Origin: Candidatus Peregrinibacteria bacterium
GTDB taxonomy: Bacteria; Patescibacteriota; Gracilibacteria; UBA1369; UBA12473
Assembly: GCA_018659585.1 (NCBI GenBank)
Contig: JABJMC010000006.1
Span: forward strand, 62,001-126,000
Reading direction: 5' to 3'
DNA length: 64,000 nt
Shown: piece after piece, positions 51,066 to 63,200 of the stretch
Layout of the letters: the number at the start of each line of letters is the position of its first letter
Numbering within the stretch: the first letter of the stretch is position 1
Made by a program: the position numbers and the translations under genes
The notes under the pieces: model-generated
The model's database searches: none
The model's input: the letters and a program-made list of their open reading frames with translations, nothing else
Told to the model about the DNA's origin: nothing

Positions 51066-52804
51066 TAGCTTACGGTTGGTAAATTATTTTTAAGGTCATT
51101 AGCCACTTCTTGCGTAAGTCCGATTAAGGTTCGGTAACTAGAGAAAAAGAACACCATCTGATCCAGTTCGTACTTCATGCTTTGATAAAAACTTTGGGAA
51201 CCAGAGGCTCGGGAGTAATTAACTATTTGATCAAAAGTTTCGTCAATTTCGGCTAAAGCATCTTCATAACCAGACATGGCATTATTAAAAATTGATTCAT
51301 TGGAAACCGTGGAACCACTTATGGTCGCTTGTTGTTTGGCTCCTTTTTCGTAGAGTTGTTCAAAGAAAGTCATAATCTTATATTCGTTTTCTTCTTCCTC
51401 GACCTCAACCCCGCCTTCGTCACTAGATTCTTCGTCTTCTTCAATGGCAAAGTTTTTAGCATCATCCAAAGGCCAAGTATCTTCTATAAAGTCTTTGAAA
51501 CTATCTTTTAGATTAACTCCACTAACAATATCATCTGGGGGGGGAGTACGGATTGGCATGGCAATCGGAATAAAGTTCAAACTTATTCGTCCATTATTCA
51601 AAGCACTTTTTTTACACATGGCCGGCTCAAATAAATTCCCAGACAATTTACCTGGATTGAGCGAAACAGAAGTAGTTTCGTCCAAGCCTTTAGCAATGTA
51701 ATCCACGTGACATTTCACACAATTAGAAGCCGTGTCATATTCAGGATCACCACGATCCACAAATCGAATCACCAAACAGAACACCGAGCTACAAATTTTT
51801 GGAGTAGTCCAATTTTCAGTCTGATCACTAGCCACTGTAGTTGCGTCATCACCGTAAGTCCCACCTGACCCCGAACCATCGCCACTACCACCACCAGAAC
51901 CATCATCATCATCGTCCTCGTCGTCTGATTCAGAATCATCATCACTATCTTCGGGGACTACAGCGCCAAAGGCCGCTTGCACATCACTATCCGCAATACA
52001 TTCAGAGGGATCCATTGATTCTTCCTCTTCCTCTTCGGATTCTGCTTCTGGATCATCTTCATCTTCCTCAGGTTCTTCCTCTTCATCCTCGGGGTCCACT
52101 TCTGGTTCGTCTTCTTCCTCATCTTCGGGGTCCACTTCGATGTCTTCGTCATCATCACCCCAATCGCCCATGCCATAACTGCCACCTGAGCCAATAGTGC
52201 TGTCTTCACCAAACAAAATATATTCAATAATTTCTAAATCATACAAAACATCAAATCCAGAATCTTCAGTGTCACCATTTACAAAAACTTCTTGAGGGAA
52301 AGTTTCTAAAAACAACTCTTGTTCAAAAGAAGCCACATCCAAAGCTGTATTATAATCATCTTTTAAGCTTTCCACTTGGTCTAGTAAATCTTCGGTAGAA
52401 AAAGTCTCGTTATAAATAGTAGAAAGTAATTGGTAGTTACCTCCTAGAATTGAACAAATCTCAGTTTCGGTCATTTGATTTTGTTCAGCCGCGGCAGTTA
52501 GAGCGGTGTCACTTGGTGCAGTTTTCATCTGTTTATAAAGGCTTATGTAGAGATTTTCGACTTTTGGTTTTTTCTGAGTACCGCCAAACACTTTTGAAAA
52601 ATCTAAATCAACATTGATTCCTCCTTGCTCAAAAATTTCTTCCATCATGCCCGCTCCATTTAATTTAAAAGCAAAACATAATTCCTCCATTTTTTCGGTA
52701 TCAGCATCTTCTTCCGCGGACACCATTACCGTTCCTGAGAGGAGAATCCCGCTCAAGATCAGGAGAACAGCACTAATTGGATAAAGATATTTACTTAGGT
52801 GCAT
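51065..52804 (-). CDS. Exported acidic orphan with one CxxCH word
   Basis: 579 aa. A signal peptide (YPISAVLLILSGILLSGTVMVSA) begins it. Residues 190-320 are an extreme low-complexity acidic region (PEDEEEDEPEVDPEDEEEE, DDDDDGSGGGSGDGSGSGG). It is followed by a cysteine cluster ICSSVFCLVI...SNCVKCHVDYIAKGL; CVKCH is formally a c-type heme site, though a lone copy may instead form disulfides. The C-terminus is helical and ends VANDLKNNLPTVS. It overlaps its neighbours by 10 bases and one base. The function is unknown. Confidence 0.78.
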   Translation of the reverse strand: MHLSKYLYPISAVLLILSGILLSGTVMVSAEEDADTEKMEELCFAFKLNGAGMMEEIFEQGGINVDLDFSKVFGGTQKKPKVENLYISLYKQMKTAPSDTALTAAAEQNQMTETEICSILGGNYQLLSTIYNETFSTEDLLDQVESLKDDYNTALDVASFEQELFLETFPQEVFVNGDTEDSGFDVLYDLEIIEYILFGEDSTIGSGGSYGMGDWGDDDEDIEVDPEDEEEDEPEVDPEDEEEEPEEDEDDPEAESEEEEEESMDPSECIADSDVQAAFGAVVPEDSDDDSESDDEDDDDDGSGGGSGDGSGSGGTYGDDATTVASDQTENWTTPKICSSVFCLVIRFVDRGDPEYDTASNCVKCHVDYIAKGLDETTSVSLNPGKLSGNLFEPAMCKKSALNNGRISLNFIPIAMPIRTPPPDDIVSGVNLKDSFKDFIEDTWPLDDAKNFAIEEDEESSDEGGVEVEEEENEYKIMTFFEQLYEKGAKQQATISGSTVSNESIFNNAMSGYEDALAEIDETFDQIVNYSRASGSQSFYQSMKYELDQMVFFFSSYRTLIGLTQEVANDLKNNLPTVS

Positions 52805-53583
52805 TCCGTGGTGGTAACGTTATGGAATTTATCTGGATATTTTTCAACTTGGAAACGAACATCAGAAAGAGCATCGCGATATTCTTCTAAATCTTCGATT
52901 ACGCCTTCGTAAGCCACGTGAAGTTTGTAATACATCAAAAGTTGGTTATAGGTGGCGAGTGCCACATTCATCACATCTTTGGCTAACTCTTTTTGGTCTT
53001 CGATTAAAGCAATTCTTTGCGTTCGACTTTCCATCAATCCTTCAAAAGTAGAGGATTCATACTCTCCGTCAGTAATATTAAAAATATCAAACCATTTTTG
53101 ATAAAATTCAGAATTAACCATACTTTCGACCGAATCACGGTAATTTTCTACAAATTCAACTTTGTCATAAGAATGTTCACTATGGCTCGCGTCATCATCG
53201 CTATAAAGCGCTTGTTGGAATGCCAAATAATTATTCACCATTTTCACAGACAAACAGAAAGTACTCACATTCCCATCTGTACAAGCGGCTTCCATTTCTT
53301 TTGGATCACAGGCCTCCCCATCACAAGAAGGTGGGTTAGAGTCTTCGCCATCAATTAGTTTTTCCGTGAAATCATTCATCAAATCATTCATGTCATTGTG
53401 GTATTTGGTCACGGCTCGGCGCAAGACCACGTGTTCGCGATCATAACGTTCCGAAAGGCTATCAACTTCGCTTTGGTCATAAGCTCCCACGGCTGGTAAT
53501 TGGATGATTGAAATCACAAACACTCCTAAAGCAAACACAAAAAACCACACTTTAAACGGAATTTTTTTGAGAGCTTGAGTCAT
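52795..53583 (-). CDS. Signal-anchored orphan of the surface operon
   Basis: 262 aa. A single span (PFKVWFFVFALGVFVISIIQL) near the N-terminus anchors or exports it. The rest is helical, acidic, with paired cysteines (PPSCDGEACDPKEMEAACTDG, TFCLSV). The final residues TTTECT include a cysteine. The stop overlaps the next gene's start by 10 bases. No known domain. It shares size, topology and cysteine-bearing helices with the genes at 51065 and 53586 and may be a distant paralogue. Confidence 0.75.
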   Translation of the reverse strand: MTQALKKIPFKVWFFVFALGVFVISIIQLPAVGAYDQSEVDSLSERYDREHVVLRRAVTKYHNDMNDLMNDFTEKLIDGEDSNPPSCDGEACDPKEMEAACTDGNVSTFCLSVKMVNNYLAFQQALYSDDDASHSEHSYDKVEFVENYRDSVESMVNSEFYQKWFDIFNITDGEYESSTFEGLMESRTQRIALIEDQKELAKDVMNVALATYNQLLMYYKLHVAYEGVIEDLEEYRDALSDVRFQVEKYPDKFHNVTTTECT

Positions 53584-53585
53584 AA

Positions 53586-54221
53586 TTATTTAGTTACTCC
53601 AGGGAGATTATCAGATAAAGTTTTGAAGCCAGCATAGACTTCACCAAAACTACGGTTCATTTCGCGGAGGCCTTCATTAATTTCTTGCAATTTGCGTACC
53701 AAAATATAGGAAGACTTCGCGGAGGCTGTTTTTGTGTTTTGGCTGGCAATCAAGGCCTCCACGGTTTTTTTGTGCTGATCAATTAAAAAGTCGCAAGTAT
53801 TTACTTCGGCTATATAAGATTCAATAGTGTAGTCTTGAGGCATTTCGCAATTAAACTCTTCTTCGGACTCTTTACAAGTTATAGACATTTTTTCTGCCTT
53901 TTTTTCATTAATCCAATTAAATGTGTCCTGAAATTCTTCATTCACATCCGCAATAATTTCACTATTGAATTTTTCTTCTTGGAATTTATCGGAAATATAA
54001 GCAATGAGTTCGCCTTCTTGATCTTTTACGATCCCAATAATGTCTTCGGCGCACGGGGTGTAGTTGGCGACAGAAGTTGTTGTAGTAGAAGAGCCACTCT
54101 CATCTTCATCAGCCAAACTATAATCAGCCCACGGTACCCTAAACCATAATCCAAGCGCTACCATAATTAGCAGAATGCTTAAACTGTTAAGCCACGAAAT
54201 TTTAAGTTTAAAGAAACGCAT
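53586..54221 (-). CDS. Signal-anchored orphan directly after the giant surface protein
   Basis: 211 aa. One span (LNSLSILLIMVALGLWFRVPWA) is followed by a Ser/Thr linker and a helical domain with cysteines (YTPCAED, ITCKESEEEFNCEMP, VNTCDF). The end GFKTLSDNLPGVTK resembles NDLKNNLPTVS of the 579-aa protein. It begins nine bases after the giant gene's stop; the context on the minus strand is AATAACCCTCCTAAATG. The probable role is assembly or anchoring of the giant protein, inferred from position only. Confidence 0.75.
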   Translation of the reverse strand: MRFFKLKISWLNSLSILLIMVALGLWFRVPWADYSLADEDESGSSTTTTSVANYTPCAEDIIGIVKDQEGELIAYISDKFQEEKFNSEIIADVNEEFQDTFNWINEKKAEKMSITCKESEEEFNCEMPQDYTIESYIAEVNTCDFLIDQHKKTVEALIASQNTKTASAKSSYILVRKLQEINEGLREMNRSFGEVYAGFKTLSDNLPGVTK

Positions 54222-54230
54222 TTAGGAGGG

Positions 54231-57200
54231 TTATTCTGTAGAAATAATATCAGTAACCGAGACTTCATTGCTAATAGAAAGTACTTGAGTATTCGCCATG
54301 TCCATAATTGCGGCAAAAATTGCATCACCAGGAATTAAGTCAGCCGCGTTTTCAATGCTTACCGGACAAGGACAAGAATCACATTCATAGGTAATTATAT
54401 AAATTCCAGGATCTACATCTTCGATTGCATTTTCCTCTTCTATTACACTTTCTTCAAGATCTTCCTCCGTGGCAATTTCTTCGTCGCCCTCGTCGCCGGC
54501 ATAATCATCCTCTGGCGTACTAATTGGTTCGGTGCCGGCGGCCACTTCAGCGCCATCATAAACACCACCATCATCCGTGTCTGGGTCATATGGATCTGTG
54601 CCGTAAATGTTTTCTTCATCCGCGTCAGTTAAGCCATCGCCATCTGTATCATCATCACTTGGCGTACTAATTGGCTCGGTGCCGGCGGCTATTTCATCCC
54701 CATCAGAAACCCCACCATCGTCAGTATCTGGATCATATGGATCTGTATAATAAACATTCACTTCATCGTAATCAGATAAGCCATCGCCATCCGTGTCAAT
54801 ATCTGCGTAACAATTATAGAAATCCAGCACCCTAGAGGCGATCACCACAAAATCATATCGCGTTAGCGCCTCGGAATGATAGCGTGCTTCATCTTCGGTA
54901 ATTACATAAATTTCACCCTCACCCAGCGTCGTGTCATTTACTAAGTACGGACCTACATCTTGCGCTACTTCTAAATAAGGAAGATACCATGGCTCTCCCA
55001 CTGTTACTTCACTAATATCAATCACACCCAGCGTATTCAAAGCTTCCAAAATAATCTTGGAGCCCTCGGCGCGACTAATCGTAATATCTGGTTTAAATGG
55101 CGCCATGCCCTCTTCATTTAATTCACCCAAATAACCATAAATAAATTCTTGGAAGAAAGATTCTTTAGTAATTGGGTAGTACCATTCTTCAGTGTCCAAA
55201 ATATCGTAGAAAACATTTGGTAATTCATAAGCTTCGTCCCGCGGAATAATACATAGCACTCCCAACAAAATCTTAGTAAATTCAGCTCTTGTAATGTATT
55301 GGTCTGGCATAAAGTAAAGTTCGCCATCAATTTCATAACCATCAATAATTCCCAACTCCGCTAAATTTAAAATTTCATCGTAATACTCATCATCCGCTTC
55401 TATGTCTATAAAACTAGAATCATCAGCTATTAAAGGATCAGTGTCTCCGTAAACTTCTTCGTAGTCCGTGACACCATCATTGTCAGTGTCTGCGTCATTT
55501 AAATTTGTGCCTTCCGCCGCTTCTTCGGAATTAGTAAGCCCATCACCGTCTGCATCGTCATTACCATCATCCGGGTCATATGGATTCAACCCAGACTGTA
55601 GTTCCTCTAAATCAGTAATTCCATCGCCATCCGTGTCTGTATAAGCCGCATCCTCATCAAGAAGATCAGAAACATCTTCTTCTAAGCCGAGTTCTGAGCT
55701 CTCCATGAAGTCTACCTCGGATTCATCATTTGAAGAGGCTCGTGGTGCAATGTAAATCTCGAGCCAGTCGCCTCCCACGGTAATTACAATTGGTTCCGCA
55801 TCTTCTTGGTCCGCGTCTTCACTAATTGAGCCTAAGCTCTTAACATCCAGTGAAATATCGGTTAAACGGTAAATATTTCCGTCAGTATCAATCACAGCCC
55901 AACGTTTTTCGGATTCATCAGCAATGGCCACGCCACCGGTAAAGAGTGGTTCATTGGACGGGATTTGTTCTAAGTGTAGAGTTTCGGGTAAATTAACATC
56001 TTTAACGTGCACTCCCACCATTTCGGCGGTGCTTTCTAAATCATATTCAACCGAATCCTCATCAATCTGCACATCCACGTTAGAATCCGGAGTAATAAAT
56101 ATATAAAGCAAGCGTTCTTGAGTGGCCACATCAACTAGAGCAATTCTAGTTGGCCATGGTAATTCCGCACTGTGAACTTGCACTTCTACGGAATCATCCA
56201 AAATCGTTATTTCACCAGTTTCGGGGTCAATCGAAGCTACTTCTTCGTAGAGTGAGTTATAAACCACCCAACCCTCGGAAAGCTCTAAATCATCAACCAC
56301 AAACGCGCCATCATCATCGGTATAGTACTTACTATTTGTATCGGCTGAAGGCGTGACAATTAACTCAAAAATCCCATCTCTTTCCCGCGCAATAACTATT
56401 GGAATTTCAGAATCTTGGGGATCAATTTCACCATCCACGCTACCAGAGCGGCTCGAAGAAACACTCAAAGCAACGTCTGGAACGTAAACACTAACATAAG
56501 CCGTAACTCCCGAAGAATTTCCAGCTTCATCTTCTACCCAGAGCTTGTATTCACGAGTTTCTAAATCATCAAACGGACCTACTTCCATGGTTGGATCACT
56601 CCAATCATTAGTCTTAAATCCATCGCCATCTAAATCTGTTAATGGATCATCATCCGCGTAATAATCCGCATCATTTTCACTGTCTCCATCACCATCAGAA
56701 TCAGTTTCTAAGTCAGTGTCATAGTAGTATTTAATAATATCGCTCGAAGTATCAAACGAACCACCACCATCAATAGTTATGGTTTTAAATACCGAGACTT
56801 CGTAATTAGATCCAACATTCGCGTAAGGGGGATCATCGTCCGCACAAACTTGCGGTGCAAACAATGTTGTCTCGCCCCAGGTGCCACGCGTGCTATCTAT
56901 TTGAATAGAGCGAATTTGGGAGTAGTAATCACCATTTTCTAAGGCAATATCTGCGGCTGGGTTGTCCGCGTCTGGAACTAAGTGCCACGCAAAATCTCCG
57001 GGTTGTTCAAACGTAGTTTCTACCTCGGCCACTGTGGAGTAGTACGAGACAGTTAAAGAATCATCATAAGTAACCAAATCTTTTTCAAACAGCATCATGC
57101 CTTCATAAATAGTTTGTGTTTCTTCGGATTCTTCCAAACCAATGACCTCTACTTCTCCGCTATTAACTCGCAGGGTGATTTCACCATAATAAGCATCCGA

Positions 57201-60200
57201 GATTACAAATAACATGTTTTCTGGCAGTTCAAGCGAGAATTCTCCACCCTGTTCTACTAAGGTGATAGTTACTTTACTATCGTCTAAGGTGTGAACTTTG
57301 TAACCTGTTTCAACTGACATTTCTCCGGAAGATTTAATAATTGTTCTAGTTAATAAATCAGTAACTAGCTCGGCTTCGCCACCAAAGTCAGTCACTCTCA
57401 TAACAGGATAGCTAAGTTGCGGTAGAGATAATTGAGTGCCGGTTTGAGCCACAATTTCCGCGTCACTGTCAGTATAAGTCACTGTAATATCTGCATCCTC
57501 GGCTTTTAATAAAGTCCCACTCGATAAATCATCCTCGGTTTCCAAGACCACATTATCTTCTTCGTTTAATAAATGTAAGAAATGAGTTTGCTCTGGTTCA
57601 TCTAAATCAAAGTCTGGAATCGCCTCGAAATAACGCAGCTCATAACCAATCACTTCATCCGCTGCCAACCAGGAAACAGCCGCTTCTTCATTGTCATAAC
57701 CATTAGCCCGGTAAATATCCACAGCCGGGGCCTCTGGGAGTAAATCTTCCAAACTTACAATTTCTGGGGCATCTGTTACATAGTCATAACCATCATCTTC
57801 GGTAAAGTTTTCTTTAAGGAAAATATCTGAATCATAAGCATAGAAAATATCGTCATCATCATCATTATCCACGTCCGTAAATATTAGATGAGATTCTTGG
57901 TCGGCATCCGCTGTGTTGGCAATTAAACGCTCATTTACACCATCCACAGAATTATAAATAAAGATTCCTTTATCTAGTACAATCGGGGAACCAAGATCAT
58001 TACTACTAGCTTCATCTTCGGTGGCATCAACTAAATAACGCTGCTGTTCTTCTTCTAACTCTTCTAAATTAGTAGCAAACGGAGTGTCTTTCCCAATTGT
58101 GGAGAAAGTATCTACTAAATAATCGCTCATAGCTTTGACCGCGGTCTCGGTACTAAATACATTAGTATCCGCCTCACGAGAAACTAGGAACGTGCTATTA
58201 ACAGGTTCAAAGCCGCCTTGCGATCCACTTTCATCAACCCAAGCTAAGAAACCATCCCAATTGTTTTCGGTCTCTAAACCAAGTTCTAGAGAATCAGTTT
58301 TAAATTGTTCATCTTCAAAGTAAGCGAGTAAATCATTGCGAAGTTCATCCACGTAAACATCATCGAGTTCCATTAAATCACCCGCGTAGTAACTGTTTTG
58401 AATATCATCAAATTGAGTCTCAATTTCAGAGTCTGTAAATGATAGGAATCGTTCTTCGGCTTTGATGTGATGTGTGTCGGGGAGTGAGGCAACATAAGTT
58501 TCCTGTTCAGCAGCAAACTCTTCTAAATTGCGCATTTCTACCTGCCATTGCGCAATATAAGGACTCACCATTGGATGATTACGTAAATTATCAATCATGG
58601 CCGTTCCATCACCATCTAAATCAACATCAATATCTGGCGAAGCAACTTCATCTACCGCATCCATGCCTTCTTCTACAAATTCACCAGCCATATCAAATGG
58701 TGTTTGCATCCCTTCATTAGCTAATTCCACCAGGTCAGTCACTAGACTATTTGCTGTATCCGCGGCCAATTCTACTAGTTGCACAATGCCATCAAAACTC
58801 ATTCCTAAATTCACGTAAGCAATTATTTCGATAGTGTCTTTAAAGTCTGGGCCAATGCTTGGGAATTGGAAGTTAACACTTAAATCAAACGGCCACACCA
58901 CGTCCAACGGTCGTTGGGTCATATTTTCAATCTGCGTCTTAAGCATTGCTTCATCCGTTGGGATAATAGCGGTTTGCACCAGACAAATTATTTTCATAAT
59001 CGCTTTCAAAATTTTGAGAGTCACTTGAACCACATTTGGCAAATCTGGAATCTTTGGTGGAGGAGGAATGTCTGGCAGATCCGGGATTGGAATACCAGGA
59101 AGTTCCGGTAAATCAGGAAGTGGAGGCGGAGCTGGTAATAAAGGAATTGTTGGTAAATCCAAAGATATCGATGGATAGTCTGGTAGCGGAATTAGTGGTA
59201 ACTGAGGAATTAACAGCGGCTCAGCCACAAAATTAAGCTCCGGCCAAGTCACGGTTAATCCGGCTTGGATTTCGGAAATATCAAATACAATGTCTGGCCA
59301 ACTCGGAATTGCTATTATGGGAGGCTCTGGGATAAAGGCAAACAGCTTAGCTAAGAGTTCATACAAACTAAAGCGATCATTTGTACATTGATCACACGAA
59401 GCCTGATAATCAACTACCAATGAGAAAATTAATTTCCAGGATTCAAAAGCTTCGGCCACGTCATAAACCGCCTGAATCCATTCGAGAATTCGAGCACGAT
59501 TAAGTAATATCCAGCCGCCAAACAGATTAATAATTGCATCTAAGTAACAAATAATTTGTTTAATATAAAAAGCTTCAACTCGGCGCCATTTAAGCAGTTC
59601 TTTCGGGAAATCTTGATAGTCTTCTAAGACTTCAATATTTTGTTCCACACTTGAAAGCAAGTCTTCTAGTTCTTGAATGGCGTCTTTAGCCGAGTCTTCC
59701 AAGGCGTCGCCATCCCATTCCCACGGCTTCACACTAGTATCAATGCCCCATTTAGTTTGGACCTGATCCTGCATTCCTTCTACCCACCGTTGGAAGAAAA
59801 ATTTCTGTTTCATGATTTCATCTTGAGTGATCCACGGAATTTTAAAGGTTACCTCTTCAGTTTCAATTCGAAGGAGCGGGAATGAACCTAATTGCGCCAA
59901 AATTTTATCTAATCCACGTAAGTCAGCCTTTTCAATTTTAGCTACATTTTCTGGTTTAAAAGCCCCAACAATAGACTGTGGATCCGGATAAATAATATAA
60001 ATATCCGGTAAGTCCGTTAGTTTGGTAATTAACTCTTCCCCCTGTTTACGGAACCATTCCGCAATTGGTTTGGGGAAACCGGGCACCCGAACCTTGCCCC
60101 CCGAATCAGAGGCGACCGCATACGATCCCAGGTTATAATTAATAACTCCACCACTTTCACTTCGTTCACCTCCTCCTGATAGCTTTCCAGCCAAAGAAGT

Positions 60201-63200
60201 TACTTTATTAGCGCCTTCTTGAATAAAAGCCGTGGCTTTGGACATCACCGCGGACAAGGCATTATTAATGGCGTCACAAACTCCCAGGGCCTCAAATAAA
60301 GGGATAGCAATGGACCAACATTTACCAGCCATATATGGGTTAACACAAACTGATAAAGTAGTTCCCAAAGTTAAAGTAATCGAGAAGTAAACTCGAACCG
60401 CTGTAGACCCTTGGAAAGGGGATGGTGGCCAGAACGGAATAACACTTGGCACTGCCGCGGCAAAAATTGGAATATGCACTGGATCAAACATCGATGCTGG
60501 AATGCCCATGGCATTTATTGGCCCAGGGACTAAAAAAGCGTAATTAACTGGCATCGCAATACAACCACCACCACACATTAATTGGGCCATCAAAGACTCC
60601 AGGCCATCGGCTACCATATTAGCTACTCCTTCTGCAATTTTATAACCAGCAGCAGCTCCAGCCATTATATCGGTAACACCCACATCATCACTATTAGTCA
60701 CATGATCAGTATTTGCATCCCATAAGTTAATTGCAGCCTCATTCCCTAATTCATTAATAATAGCCGCAATATCTTCCTCTTCCTCCTCATCAGGTTCCAT
60801 AAAATCAGGAACATCATTTTCATTTTCATCTAGCTCAAAATCAAATCCAGCCTCTGCTAAAGCATCAATCGCATCTGTGGCTTTTACCTCTTCTTCGGCC
60901 GCAGAAGTTTGTTTAGTGTAATTAACTTTTGTAAATCCATCCTCGGAATAAGTTCCATTAGAATAAAAGAAAATCATTTGTCCCGAAGGATTGTCCTCTG
61001 GAGAAGCCCCAATATCCGGCAAATAATCATCTGGATAACTAGTATCCAAATCATCACCTACAAAAATATTAACCACTGGCATGGCCATTCCAGACACAGT
61101 TCCTTGGTAAGAGATTTGCGCTGAATCACCAGCCCCAAAATTCAAACCACTAACCACAAATGGCCTCAAAGCTTGTCCACTTTCTATTACTTGCCAGCCC
61201 GCACATTCCGCTCCAGAACAGTCAAAACTATCCCAATCTAATTCAATCATGCTCGACACCACATCTGTTACAGACAAGCCAGTTACCGGTGTGCCACCAG
61301 AATTTGTAATAGTAATAGTATATTCCACGATATCGCCATCTTCTAAATTACCGCCATTTAAGTCCGAAACATATTTAGTCGAAGTGTATAAGTTTTCATC
61401 TAAATCAGCGTAAAGGAAAGCCACAGTCTCCGTCACCACAGTCTCATCCATCTCATAAATCAGGGTGTCAGAACTGCTCTCAACCATAGATGACAATTCA
61501 TCCATAAAGTCAGCGTCAAAACCACCAGTTGAAAAAGTCGACATGGCCTCTGCAAATTTATCTTCGTAATCCGGCGATGATTCGCCAGTTGCCACGGGGA
61601 ATTCTTTGTACCAACCATCATCTTCCGGGGATAGAGGGTCTTCCTCGGGCATCTCATTGTAATAGATCAAAATTTCTTCGATCAGATCTGTTTCTTCATC
61701 CATTTGTAAGCCAACATCACCAATTTCCTGGCCTTTGGTTTGCATCACACCATCTTCATTATAAAAGACATAAATCACACCATTAATATCCGAAATAACC
61801 AAGTCCGGATAATCATCGTAGTTCATATCATGGGCCACGATTTGTTTAATTTGTGAACCATCAATTTCTAACTCTAGGTTTTCGCGTACAAAATTTGAAT
61901 CATAATTAGTGTATTGATAAATACAAATTTCACCAGCAATACAAGCTTCATTTGTCGCTATCACCAGATCAGTTTGACCATCTTGATTAAAGTCCGCTTC
62001 ATCCAAATCAATAATTCCATTAGTTAGATTCATTAGTAATCCCTGATTTTCAAAGCGAGGATAAGCCTCTTTATTTTCTAGTAACTCAACGGCTCCGTTT
62101 TCAAAAGCCACTAACAAATCATCCAAACCATCGGAGTTGTAATCCAAAGTTGTCATGTCTTGAATAGTTTCATTACCCGCCAAAATCAATCGTCCTACTC
62201 CAGACGTAAAGCCGGTGCTAGACACAGTTTGCGGATTCCAATCTGTTAAACGAATAGTTGGATCACCCAAAACAATCCCAATATCCGAAGCATAGTACTG
62301 ATTTGCTTCACCCACAGTTGAGCCATCCGCAAGCAATAACATAAATTTATTATCGCCTTCAAAACCAATTCCCTGCGCATCACCAGCTGTTTCTAACGAA
62401 CTGTTTCCAACTCCTGGCTTCTGACTATTCGCAAGAGTGGTTGTTTTATCCACCACAAACATTCCAGTGGGGGAGGCAGAAGAGTTTCCGCTATAAGCCG
62501 TGGAATAACCATATTTATTGGAGTTTATTCCGGTGAAATAAACACCTGGTGTTAATAAAGTCCAATCTTCCCAGGCAAATTGCTCGTCTAATTGGGTTAC
62601 ATTATTTTCAAAAGTTTGTTTAAGCAATACGCGTAAAACTGAGCTTTCACCCAACATCAAATCATAACCAAAATATTCATAATCTTCGTTAACTTCTAAA
62701 TAATAGGTGGGATCATAAACCTGAATTTGGCCATCTGGTTCTAAGCGAATAATCTCGTCACCATCTTCCAAAAAGCTCACATTCCCACGGAATTGTTTAA
62801 CTTCGTAATTAGTGTTTTCCGTTAATTGTTGAACGTAAATACCATCATCTTCGGCCGTACTTAAATCATAATCATTCTCCACAATATAGAAATCAGAACT
62901 ATCCAAAACAATCATTCCTTCGGCCACGGTAATCTGAGAAAGAAGATCTTTAATTAAAAAGCGAGTTGGGAAAGCCATACTATTAGCGGCCACTAATTTA
63001 AGATCCACAGCATTGCCATCTAAGACCGATAACTTACCTTGTGAATCCATCAGAGACAGTTGGGAGTTAGGTTCTGGATTAGCTGTTAAACTAACCGAAG
63101 CTTGAGTTTTACCAGTAAAAGTAAACCACCCAGCCCAGTAATCTTCTTGTGTTACTTCTCCAAATGGCGCCCCTAGCAAGGCCGCAAACAACACCTGCGG

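Noticed and set aside
51841-52197. His/Pro-rich ORF on the plus strand
   Set aside because: Antisense shadow of the Asp/Glu-rich tract of the 579-aa protein.
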